This document shows positions 1 to 5,817 of a stretch of DNA of 9,389 nt, in pieces. The DNA is taken from assembly GCA_018814745.1 (NCBI GenBank), contig JAHIZC010000027.1, positions 1-9,389 of the forward strand, in the 5' to 3' direction. The notes beneath the pieces were generated by a model. It was given only the letters and a program-made list of their open reading frames with translations, was not told the origin of the DNA and did not search any database. Made by a program: the position numbers and the translations under genes. How positions within the stretch are numbered: position 1 is the first letter of the stretch; each line of letters opens with the position of its first letter. The stretch is from Candidatus Omnitrophota bacterium. GTDB taxonomy: Bacteria; Omnitrophota; Gorgyraeia; Gygaellales; Profunditerraquicolaceae.

Positions 1-11
1 AGGCAAGTAAA

Positions 12-545
12 ATGAACAGAAATCAGAAGTCAGAAATCAGAAGACAGAAGACAGAGGACAGAGGACTGAAAATAATAAAAATGTTTTTTCTGATTTCCGT
101 TCTCTGCTTTCTGTCCTCTGTGTGCTATGCTCAGCCTGTCTCCAGTACCGAGTTAATAAATAACGCCAAAGAATATGACGGTAGCACCGTAGCCTATGAA
201 GGAGAGGTTATCGGAGATATAATGAGGCGCGGTGATTTTGTCTGGCTTAATGTTAAAGACGGCAAGATTGCTCTTGGTATCTGGGCGCATAACAGTTTAG
301 CTAAGGAGATCGAATTTACGGGAGAGTATAAGAGTAAAGGAGACCGAATACAAGTATCGGGTATTTTTAACCGCGCTTGTCTCGAGCATGGCGGAGAGCT
401 GGATATACACGCCAAATCTATCAAAAAACTCAACTCCGGAAAGATGATCAAAGAGAAATTAATCATCGGCAAAAGAAATCTGGTGATTATGTTATCGGGG
501 GTAATTTTCTTGGTATGGATATTGATGCTATTAAAACGCAGGTAG
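12..545 (+). CDS. Secreted, membrane-anchored OB-fold-like protein of unknown function
   Basis: I do not recognise a named gene. The 177-residue product has a basic N-terminal stretch (1-23), a hydrophobic signal-peptide-like segment (about 24-40, ending CYA before QPVSS), a soluble domain (45-140) and a C-terminal membrane helix (about 156-174) followed by KRR. The soluble part, with YEGEVIGDIMRRGDFVWLNVKDG, ALGIW and DRIQVSGIFNRACLEHGGELDIHA motifs, looks like a small beta-barrel of the OB-fold (tRNA_anti-like or CcmE-like) type. The likely topology is a periplasmic domain held by the C-terminal anchor. ATG 12 has an AGG eight bases upstream. ATG 81 (residue 24) would give a normal-length signal peptide with GAGGA at 61-65 as its ribosome site, and may be the true start; the extra residues are encoded by heptanucleotide repeats. 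The 3' end overlaps pheS by 31 nt, which suggests translational coupling. Gene certain, fold moderate, function unknown. Confidence 0.75.
   Translation: MNRNQKSEIRRQKTEDRGLKIIKMFFLISVLCFLSSVCYAQPVSSTELINNAKEYDGSTVAYEGEVIGDIMRRGDFVWLNVKDGKIALGIWAHNSLAKEIEFTGEYKSKGDRIQVSGIFNRACLEHGGELDIHAKSIKKLNSGKMIKEKLIIGKRNLVIMLSGVIFLVWILMLLKRR
17..124. repeat. Inverted heptanucleotide repeat array inside the first gene
   Basis: From 17 to 72 there are eight consecutive 7-nt units: cagaaat, cagaagt, cagaaat, cagaaga, cagaaga, cagagga, cagagga, ctgaaaa. After a short A/T-rich spacer, 90-124 holds five units in the opposite orientation: ctgattt, ccgttct, ctgcttt, ctgtcct, ctgtgtg. An exact 11-bp match pairs 51-61 with 111-121. 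The first arm encodes the hydrophilic heptapeptide-like N-terminus (NQKSEIR, RQKTEDR), and the opposite arm encodes the hydrophobic core of the signal peptide. Confidence 0.8.
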
Positions 546-1528
546 ACTTTGAAATAGGGAGCGTAGATTCAGTTAGGTCTCTAGAGGCGTTTAGGCTGAA
601 GTTCCTGGGCAGGAAGGGAATTATCGCACAGCTTACCAGCTCCATCCCCAATCTTCATCCTCAAGAACGCGGTGCGTTTGGGCAGGAAGTTAATGCCTTA
701 AAAAATAAAGTCTCTTCTCTGATCACAGAGAAACAGAGATCGATCGCCTCAGGTTCCGGCGAGTCGCGTCAGAGGACATACGATATAGGTATGCCGGGCA
801 TTGCCCAGGAGTTGGGTTCTCTGCATCCTCTAACCCAGGTCCTCAATGAGATTTGCGGCATATTTAAAAAAATGGGTTTTGCTGTGGTTGAAGGGCCTGA
901 AATCGAGAGCGAATACAATAATTTTACCGGATTGAATATTCCCCTGGAGCATCCTTCCCGGGATGTATTTGATACTTTTTATCTTAAGGGCAAAGAGAGG
1001 CTGCTTCTGCGCAGCCATACTTCACCGGTGCAGATTAGAGTGATGAAAAAACAGAAACCTCCTTTGGCTGTAATAGTCCCGGGGAGAGTTTACAGGCCGG
1101 ATGCAGTGGATGCCAGCCACTCCTTTATGTTCCATCAGATTGAAGGATTTATGGTAGATAGAAATATCACCTTTGCAGATTTAAAGGGCATATTAGAGGT
1201 TTTTGCTAAAGCGGTTTTCGGAGAGGATATTAAAATGAGATTCCGCCCGCACTTCTTTCCCTTTACCGAACCCTCTGCGGAAGTGGATATCTCTTGTATC
1301 ATTTGTAAAGGCAGGGGTTGTTCTGTTTGCGGGAAAAAGGGATGGCTTGAGATATTAGGCTCAGGCATGATCCATCCGAACGTATTTAAACACGTAGGTT
1401 ACGACCCTAAGAAATATACGGGTTTTGCTTTTGGCATGGGTGTTGAAAGGATCGCCATGCTTAAGTACGGCATAAATGATATCAGGATATTCTTTGAGAA
1501 CGATTTAAGATTCTTAAAACAGTTTTAA
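515..1528 (+). CDS. pheS: Phenylalanyl-tRNA synthetase alpha subunit
   Basis: This is the catalytic subunit of the alpha2-beta2 enzyme that charges tRNA-Phe with phenylalanine in the cytoplasm. From the ATG at 515 it has 337 residues, normal for PheS. The N-terminal coiled-coil tRNA-binding arm (about 1-85, with FLGRKG at 30-35) precedes the class II catalytic core. Visible signatures are HPSRDVFDTFY (146-156), class II motif 2 in GRVYRPDAVDASHSFMFHQ (190-208) and motif 3 in GFAFGMGVERIAML (303-316). Four cysteines at 261, 264, 269 and 272 form a CxxC...CxxC knuckle before GWLEILGSGMIHPNV, a variant known in bacterial PheS. The reading frame stays open back to 377, but those 46 codons are out-of-frame sequence of the upstream gene and do not resemble PheS. 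The start lies inside the upstream gene, with GGGGG at 497-501 as a poor ribosome site, so coupling is likely. pheT follows. Confidence 0.97.
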   Translation: MDIDAIKTQVDFEIGSVDSVRSLEAFRLKFLGRKGIIAQLTSSIPNLHPQERGAFGQEVNALKNKVSSLITEKQRSIASGSGESRQRTYDIGMPGIAQELGSLHPLTQVLNEICGIFKKMGFAVVEGPEIESEYNNFTGLNIPLEHPSRDVFDTFYLKGKERLLLRSHTSPVQIRVMKKQKPPLAVIVPGRVYRPDAVDASHSFMFHQIEGFMVDRNITFADLKGILEVFAKAVFGEDIKMRFRPHFFPFTEPSAEVDISCIICKGRGCSVCGKKGWLEILGSGMIHPNVFKHVGYDPKKYTGFAFGMGVERIAMLKYGINDIRIFFENDLRFLKQF

Positions 1529-1532
1529 TATG

Positions 1533-1586
1533 AACCCCGTTAGAAACTGTTTTCTAGCGGGGTTGCACGGAGGTTTCTAACGGGGT
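1533..1586 (+). promoter_or_regulatory. Three-arm repeat with two exclusive hairpins at the pheT start
   Basis: Arm A (1533-1547, aaccccgttagaaac) can pair with arm B (1550-1564, ttttctagcggggtt) as a 14-bp stem with one G-U pair and a CUGU loop. Bases 1534-1547 of arm A can instead pair perfectly over 14 bp with arm C (1573-1586, gtttctaacggggt), leaving a 25-nt loop. Arm C contains the first two bases of the pheT GTG start and touches the ggagg ribosome site at 1569-1573. A:B leaves the start free and A:C would bury it, so a translational switch is possible. No U-run follows A:B, so it is not an intrinsic terminator. The repeats are seen; a regulatory role is inference. Confidence 0.5.
1569..1573 (+). 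promoter_or_regulatory. Ribosome binding site deciding the GTG start of pheT
   Basis: GGAGG lies 11 nt before the GTG at 1585. No ATG in the right frame lies nearby, and the protein read from this GTG starts MKITYKWLKDFVD, the usual PheT beginning. This supports a GTG start. Confidence 0.75.
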
Positions 1587-3642
1587 GAAGATTACCTATA
1601 AATGGTTAAAAGATTTTGTAGATATTAGAGTATCTGCCCAAAGGCTAAGCGAGATGCTTACAATGGCAGGCCAAGAGGTAACTTCTTTAGAGAAGCGCGA
1701 CGGAGATGTTGTCTTTGAGATAGAAGTCACCTCAAATCGGCCGGATTGCCTGAGTGTTCTCGGGATAGCCAGAGAAGTTGCGGCGATTATGGGCAAAAAA
1801 ATAAAATTTAGCCTTCAGCCATCAGCTCTCAACTTTCAGCTTAAAGCTGACAGCCGAAAGCTGAGAGCTGATAGCCAAAAGTTGATTATTAAGATTGAGA
1901 ATAAGAAGGATTGTCCGCTATATACAGGTAAGATAATTAAAGATCTCAAAGTAGGGCCTTCGCCGGATTGGCTAAGGAAGAGATTAGAGTTGGTTGGTTG
2001 CCGCAGCGTTAATAACATCGTCGATATTACTAATTATGTTTTGTTTGAATACGGAGCGCCTTTACACGCTTTTGACCGCAGTCAATTAAGCGGTGGCTCG
2101 ATCATTGTACGCAGGGCAAAAAACGGCGAAAAACTTACTACAATAGATGAAAAGCAGAGAGTATTGAATACGGATAACCTGATTATCGCTGATTACGATA
2201 AACCCGTAGCGATTGCCGGAGTGATGGGGGGCAGAGATACAGAGGTAGCGAGAGGCACCGTAGAGATTTTGTTAGAGGCAGCGATATTTGATCCGATACT
2301 TGTACGTCGCAGCAGGCAGAAACTAGGCTTACAGAGTGAATCATCTTATAGGTTTGAGAGGGGTATAGACCCGCAGATCGTAGAGCAGGCTTCGCTTCGG
2401 GCAGTCGCATTAATCGAGAAGCTTGCGGGCGGCAGGTGTAGAGTGGCAGGGGCCTTAGGTGTAGCGCAATCAAAGAGAAGAACAATAGTTTTAGATTTAT
2501 CCCGGGTCAATAAAAATCTTGGTGTTAATATCCCGGCTTCTCAGGTGAAGAAAATCCTGCACAACTTAGGGTTAAGGGTGAAAGCCGGAAAAAAGAATAT
2601 TTTCTCAGTCGAACCTCCTTCTTATCGCCCGGACCTGAATCTAGCAGTAGATCTGATTGAGGAGATCGCCAGGATCTACGGATTTGAGTTGATACCTACG
2701 ACTCAACCGGCGATCAGGCCAAGGGTGAGCAGAGACAATACGCAGGAGTTAGTCTCGCTCACCAAGAGAGTTCTGGTCGGCCTAGGGTTAAGAGAAGTGA
2801 TCACCTATAGCCTGATCGACAAGGGTTTGCTGGCGAGTTTTGGATCCGATGCAAAAGGGGCTATAGAGATTCTTAACCCTTTAAGTTCTGAGCAGGAGGT
2901 TTTACGGCCCGCTCTTATACCCAGCCTCAGCCGCTGTATCGCCTACAATCTTAACCAGAAGCAGGATTACGTGAGCATCTTTGAGATTGCCAATACTTAT
3001 TCAGCGTCAAACTCCGGGCCCAAAGAAGAGCTGGTTTTAGGTATTGCTTTTAGCGGTTCAAAGACATTGCTCTTTGAGCAGGGTGCGATAAAGAATGAGT
3101 TCGGATTACTGCATTTAAAGGGCATAGCAGAGGTATTTTTTAACAGATTGGGAATCAAGGATTACGATTTTACCGAGCAAGGTAATCCTGAGGTGATCCC
3201 GGTCTACGTCAACAAAGAACATCTCGGCTCAATGGTCCGGTTAAGCCGGACTGTCCTGAATAAGCTTGATATAAAAAACAAGGAGATCTTTGCTTTAGAG
3301 ATCTCTCTGAGCCGGATCTTTTCTCATGCCAACCTGAAGAAGCAATTTGCAGCATTACCTAAATTCCCCGGGATCGCCCGGGATATCAGTGTGACTTTAG
3401 AGCAGAGCGTTTCTATAAAACAGGCCCTGGCGCAGATCGAAGAGATCGGTAAGCCGCTCTTAAAGAGTGCCAGGATAATCGACTCTTATAAGGGTAAACA
3501 GATCCCTTGCGGATATAAGGCTTTTACTATATCATGCGAATATCGTTCTGATCAGCGGACTTTAACTGAGGCAGAGATTAACCCTGCTCACGCTGCTATA
3601 TGTAGGGAGTTGGCCGAACGGTTCGGCGCAACGATCAGATAA
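1585..3642 (+). CDS. pheT: Phenylalanyl-tRNA synthetase beta subunit, short form without tRNA-bind OB domain
   Basis: This is the partner subunit of PheS; it carries editing and tRNA-recognition domains. The 685 residues are about 110 fewer than the usual ~795. After the N-terminal B1 piece (MKITYKWLKDFVD to LTMAGQEV, 1-32) the sequence goes almost directly to FEIEVTSNRPDCLS (44-57), so the EMAP/tRNA_bind OB domain normally inserted there is absent. The B3/B4 editing domain spans about 105-290, with NNIVDITNYV (143-152), APLHAFD (158-164), VMGG (213-216) and YRFERGID (255-262). B5 covers about 300-375 (PPSYRPDLN, IARIYGFE), the catalytic-like core about 385-585, and the ferredoxin-fold anticodon-binding domain 591-684 (PKFPGIARDIS). 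Residues 77-100 are encoded by an inverted heptanucleotide repeat. The GTG start and its ribosome site lie in the repeat-bearing gap after pheS. A promoter for the next transcript begins six bases after the stop. Confidence 0.96.
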   Translation: MKITYKWLKDFVDIRVSAQRLSEMLTMAGQEVTSLEKRDGDVVFEIEVTSNRPDCLSVLGIAREVAAIMGKKIKFSLQPSALNFQLKADSRKLRADSQKLIIKIENKKDCPLYTGKIIKDLKVGPSPDWLRKRLELVGCRSVNNIVDITNYVLFEYGAPLHAFDRSQLSGGSIIVRRAKNGEKLTTIDEKQRVLNTDNLIIADYDKPVAIAGVMGGRDTEVARGTVEILLEAAIFDPILVRRSRQKLGLQSESSYRFERGIDPQIVEQASLRAVALIEKLAGGRCRVAGALGVAQSKRRTIVLDLSRVNKNLGVNIPASQVKKILHNLGLRVKAGKKNIFSVEPPSYRPDLNLAVDLIEEIARIYGFELIPTTQPAIRPRVSRDNTQELVSLTKRVLVGLGLREVITYSLIDKGLLASFGSDAKGAIEILNPLSSEQEVLRPALIPSLSRCIAYNLNQKQDYVSIFEIANTYSASNSGPKEELVLGIAFSGSKTLLFEQGAIKNEFGLLHLKGIAEVFFNRLGIKDYDFTEQGNPEVIPVYVNKEHLGSMVRLSRTVLNKLDIKNKEIFALEISLSRIFSHANLKKQFAALPKFPGIARDISVTLEQSVSIKQALAQIEEIGKPLLKSARIIDSYKGKQIPCGYKAFTISCEYRSDQRTLTEAEINPAHAAICRELAERFGATIR
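1814..1883. repeat. Inverted heptanucleotide repeat array inside pheT
   Basis: Ten 7-nt units run without a break: ttcagcc, atcagct, ctcaact, ttcagct, then taaagct, gacagcc, gaaagct, gagagct, gatagcc, aaaagtt. The second set is the reverse-complement type of the first. Bases 1821-1837 pair with 1856-1872 over 17 positions with one A-C mismatch. The array is in frame and encodes residues 77-100, with the 7-residue echo LKADSRK / LRADSQK, between the B1 piece and the B3/B4 domain. Confidence 0.85.
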
Positions 3643-3647
3643 GAGGA

Positions 3648-3676
3648 TTGACTTCTCCGTTAATTTATGATATACT
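3648..3676 (+). promoter_or_regulatory. Sigma70-type promoter for the 6S-like RNA
   Basis: TTGACT (3648-3653) and TATACT (3671-3676) are separated by exactly 17 bp, near consensus in both boxes. Initiation is expected around 3683-3685. It begins six bases after the pheT stop and points at the structured RNA, and perhaps at rarA by readthrough. Confidence 0.85.
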
Positions 3677-3682
3677 TTTTTT

Positions 3683-3870
3683 GTAAGACAAATATCGCGC
3701 TCTTTTAAATCCCTGCTGTGTCCGTTAGGAACTAAACAATTGTTGAACCAACACCATTTTAAAGGGACCCCGTACTTCCTAAACGTTAGCGCGTTCTGGA
3801 GAGGGGACCCGCATGAATGAACACCGGTTCATACATGAACGTTCCAACGGCACAATGCGGGGATTTTTTT
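3683..3870 (+). ncRNA. ssrS: 6S RNA candidate (RNA polymerase-binding regulatory RNA)
   Basis: 6S RNA mimics an open promoter and binds the housekeeping RNA polymerase holoenzyme. The fold seen here fits. The closing stem pairs 3708-3732 with 3841-3865, about 25 positions with a few mismatches and G-U pairs. A largely single-stranded central region follows, with small hairpins in each half (gttgaaccaac on the 5' side, gttcatacatgaac on the 3' side). The apical stem pairs gggacccc (3764-3771) with ggggaccc (3803-3810), one A-A mismatch, topped by tcc/gga and aacg/cgtt pairs. Total length is about 185 nt and it ends in a run of seven Ts. A strong promoter precedes it and rarA follows; 6S RNA near rarA is a known arrangement, as for bsrA in Bacillus. 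No convincing protein is encoded. It could be another structured RNA of similar shape; the 5' end is estimated from the promoter. Confidence 0.75.
3855..3870 (+). terminator. T-run ending the 6S-like RNA
   Basis: The 3' strand of the closing stem (…atgcgggga) runs straight into seven Ts at 3864-3870. Besides the long closing stem, bases 3855-3861 (atgcggg) can pair exactly with 3808-3814 (cccgcat), giving a second possible terminator hairpin. Either would place the 3' end near 3868-3870. Confidence 0.65.
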
Positions 3871-3875
3871 ATTGA

Positions 3876-3925
3876 CCCCCGCCGTTTTGTTTCGCTTTGC
3901 GAAAGCAAAACGAAACAGCTGGGGG
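3876..3925. repeat. Bulged hairpin in the rarA leader (first)
   Basis: gttttg-tttcgc (3884-3895) pairs with gcgaaa-[g]-caaaac (3899-3911) around a TTT loop: 12 bp with one bulged G. Flanking ccccc (3876-3880) and ggggg (3921-3925) can extend it across an internal loop. No U-run follows, so it is not an ordinary terminator. Confidence 0.7.
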
Positions 3926-3939
3926 AAATAATCCCGAGC

Positions 3940-3960
3940 CTGCGAAGAAGACTTCGTCAG
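3940..3960. repeat. Bulged hairpin in the rarA leader (second)
   Basis: ctg-cgaag (3940-3947) pairs with cttcg-[t]-cag (3952-3960) around an AAGA loop: 8 bp with one bulged T. It has the same design as the hairpin just upstream, with a single bulge on the 3' side. Nothing else of note lies between it and the AGGTGAGG stretch (3977-3984) before rarA. Confidence 0.55.
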
Positions 3961-4000
3961 AAATCTTCAAGCGTTCAGGTGAGGGATAACCAGCTAATAA

Positions 4001-5332
4001 ATGATTACCCAGCCCACAGATTTATTTGGTGAAGAAAAGAAAATTAATAATAAAGACTTGCCTCTAGCGCTGCGCATGCGGCCGCAGGCCCTGAGTGAAT
4101 TTGTCGGCCAGCCCCATATATTAGGTAAGGGTAAACTTCTGCGTCGGGCAATTGAAGCAGATCGCCTAAGCTCTCTGATATTATACGGCCCTGCGGGTAC
4201 GGGCAAGACTTCTCTGGCCTGGTGTATCGCCAATAGGACCAAGGCCCATTACGCATCAGTAAATGCCACTACTTCCAATGTCGAGGAATTAAGGCGGATT
4301 ATTATTGCGGCTAAACAGAGATTGATTAATGCCGGGCGGAAAACCATCCTTTTTATCGACGAAATACACCGTTTTAATAAAGCTCAGCAGGATGTGCTCT
4401 TACCCGACATAGAGAGCGGTAATCCGATACTCATCGGCGCAACAGTGCATAATCCATATTTTTCCATTGCCTCTCCCTTAGTCTCGCGCTCTTTAGTTTG
4501 CGAACTAAAATCCTTAAAAGATAGCGAAATTACTACGATCCTTAACCGCTGCCTTCAAGATAAAGCCAGGGGCCTGGGAAGTAGAAAGATTAAAATAGAT
4601 AAGAAGGTTTTGGCATTTTTGTCTAAGGCCTGCGAAGGTGATGCCCGCAGGGCGATAAACGCGCTTGAGATCGCTGTACTTACTACCCCGAAATCCAAGG
4701 ATGGTTTTGTTGATTTTAATCTCGAGGTTGCTGCTGAATCGATTCAGAAGAAAGCAATTCTCTATGATCGGGATGAAGATGGCCACTACGATACTGCCTC
4801 GGCGTTTATCAAGTCGATGCGTGGTTCGGATCCGGATGCTGCTTTGTACTGGATGGCGAAGATGCTTTATGCCGGAGAGGACCCGAGGTTTGTTGCCCGT
4901 CGGGTTTGTATTCTGGCGGCAGAGGATGTGGGCAATGCCGATCCGCTTGCTTTAGTTTTAGCTAATGCCGCTTTACAGATCTCTGAATTTGTCGGTATGC
5001 CTGAGGCGAGGATTCCTCTGGCCCAGGCAGTAATCTATGTATCCTGCGCACCAAAATCAAATGCCAGCTATCTGGCGATCGAGAAGGCTTTAAGCGATAT
5101 AGAGAAAAATAAAACTCAGGAGGTCCCGGATCATCTCAAGGATGCAACTTATGCGGGTGCTGATAAGTTAGGGCATGGTAAAGGTTATAAATATGCGCAT
5201 GATTATGAAGGACATTTCGTAAAACAAAAATATACCAGACGGGCTGTGAGATACTATGAACCGACGGAGATAGGCTACGAGGCGAAGATAAAGCAGCGTC
5301 TGGAGAAACTGAGAAAAGGAGGAAAGGAATGA
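4001..5332 (+). CDS. rarA: Replication-associated recombination protein A (RarA/MgsA-type AAA+ ATPase)
   Basis: RarA is a cytoplasmic clamp-loader-like AAA+ ATPase that acts at stalled replication forks. The 443 residues match the family length. The N-terminus (DLFG at 7-10, PLALRMRP at 21-28, FVGQPHILG at 34-42) is typical. Walker A is GPAGTGKT (63-70), Walker B ILFIDEIHRF (116-125), sensor 1 GATVHNPYF (146-154; the family usually shows GATTENPSF, so two positions differ but the Asn stays), the arginine-finger SR at 162-163, and sensor 2 GDARRAIN (213-220). The tetramerising C-terminal domain covers about 255-425, with AFIKSMRGSDPDAALYW (268-284), LAAEDVGNADP (305-315) and the APKSN block (350-354). 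The ATG at 4001 has AGGTGAGG about 16 nt upstream, rather far. The 3' end overlaps the next gene by four bases, and the RNA gene upstream is 6S-like, a recurring rarA neighbour. Confidence 0.96.
   Translation: MITQPTDLFGEEKKINNKDLPLALRMRPQALSEFVGQPHILGKGKLLRRAIEADRLSSLILYGPAGTGKTSLAWCIANRTKAHYASVNATTSNVEELRRIIIAAKQRLINAGRKTILFIDEIHRFNKAQQDVLLPDIESGNPILIGATVHNPYFSIASPLVSRSLVCELKSLKDSEITTILNRCLQDKARGLGSRKIKIDKKVLAFLSKACEGDARRAINALEIAVLTTPKSKDGFVDFNLEVAAESIQKKAILYDRDEDGHYDTASAFIKSMRGSDPDAALYWMAKMLYAGEDPRFVARRVCILAAEDVGNADPLALVLANAALQISEFVGMPEARIPLAQAVIYVSCAPKSNASYLAIEKALSDIEKNKTQEVPDHLKDATYAGADKLGHGKGYKYAHDYEGHFVKQKYTRRAVRYYEPTEIGYEAKIKQRLEKLRKGGKE
5317..5322 (+). promoter_or_regulatory. Strong ribosome binding site inside the end of rarA
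   Basis: AGGAGG lies six nt before the ATG at 5329 and is read through by rarA as lysine and glycine codons. With the ATGA overlap it marks translational coupling of rarA and the lipoprotein gene. Confidence 0.8.
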
Positions 5333-5814
5333 AGAAGATATTTGTATTTACTTTATGTTTAGGTTTTAGCTTGATGAGCTTGGGTTGTCAGGGCAGCAAG
5401 ACCCGCGCAGGTGAGGGTGCATTACTGGGAGGCTTATTAGGTGCGGCAGCAGGCGGTATTATCGGGCATCAAAGTCACCACGGAGGAGAGGGTGCAGCTA
5501 TCGGAGCAGCAGCAGGAGCAGTGACCGGAGCAGTTGTAGGCAGCCAGATAGAGAAAGAACCTCAGCAGCCAGCCACAACTCAGGCTCCGGCTGCAGTACA
5601 GACACAAGAGCCGGTGGCCAGTATTGCGGTTGCTAACCCTAATCAGATGTCCATACAGCAGATCATCGAGCTTACCGGTCAAGGCATAGACGAAAATGTG
5701 ATTATTGATAAGATACTCTTGAGTAATTCAAGTTTTAATCTTAGCAGCGATGATATTGCCTATCTACAGCAGCACGGAGTATCGCAAAACGTGATTGATG
5801 CGATGCAGGGTTAA
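5329..5814 (+). CDS. Glycine-zipper lipoprotein
   Basis: No named gene is recognised. The 161-residue product begins with a lipoprotein signal peptide (MKK, hydrophobic 4-17, then SLGC with Cys20; Leu is at -2 rather than -3, so the lipobox is somewhat atypical). Residues 27-73 form a glycine zipper of GxxxG/AxxxG repeats (GALLGGLLGAAAGGIIG, then GAAIGAAAGAVTGAVVG), a pattern that can form two packed membrane hairpin helices, as in 17-kDa-antigen-type envelope proteins. A Gln/Pro/Ala linker (75-105) leads to a small helical domain (107-161, SIQQIIELTGQGIDENVIIDK and HGVSQNVIDAMQG). It overlaps rarA by four bases and ends three bases before the EF-G fusion gene. It is probably an outer- or inner-membrane structural lipoprotein. 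Its cotranscription with a membrane-tethered EF-G is notable but no shared role can be read from the sequence. Confidence 0.85.
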   Translation: MKKIFVFTLCLGFSLMSLGCQGSKTRAGEGALLGGLLGAAAGGIIGHQSHHGGEGAAIGAAAGAVTGAVVGSQIEKEPQQPATTQAPAAVQTQEPVASIAVANPNQMSIQQIIELTGQGIDENVIIDKILLSNSSFNLSSDDIAYLQQHGVSQNVIDAMQG

Positions 5815-5817
5815 ATT

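Noticed and set aside
17..72. CRISPR-like array from the regularly spaced repeats
   Set aside because: The units are 7 nt and directly abutting with no unique spacers; this is a short tandem repeat.
377..514. Longer N-terminus for PheS (start at 377)
   Set aside because: The extra 46 codons are the upstream gene read in another frame, are rich in Arg/Lys/Gln and do not match the PheS N-terminus. ATG 515 gives the normal length.
3817..4032. 71-codon open frame upstream of rarA
   Set aside because: It starts inside the 6S-like RNA, runs through its terminator and two hairpins, overlaps the start of rarA and has no family-like protein pattern.
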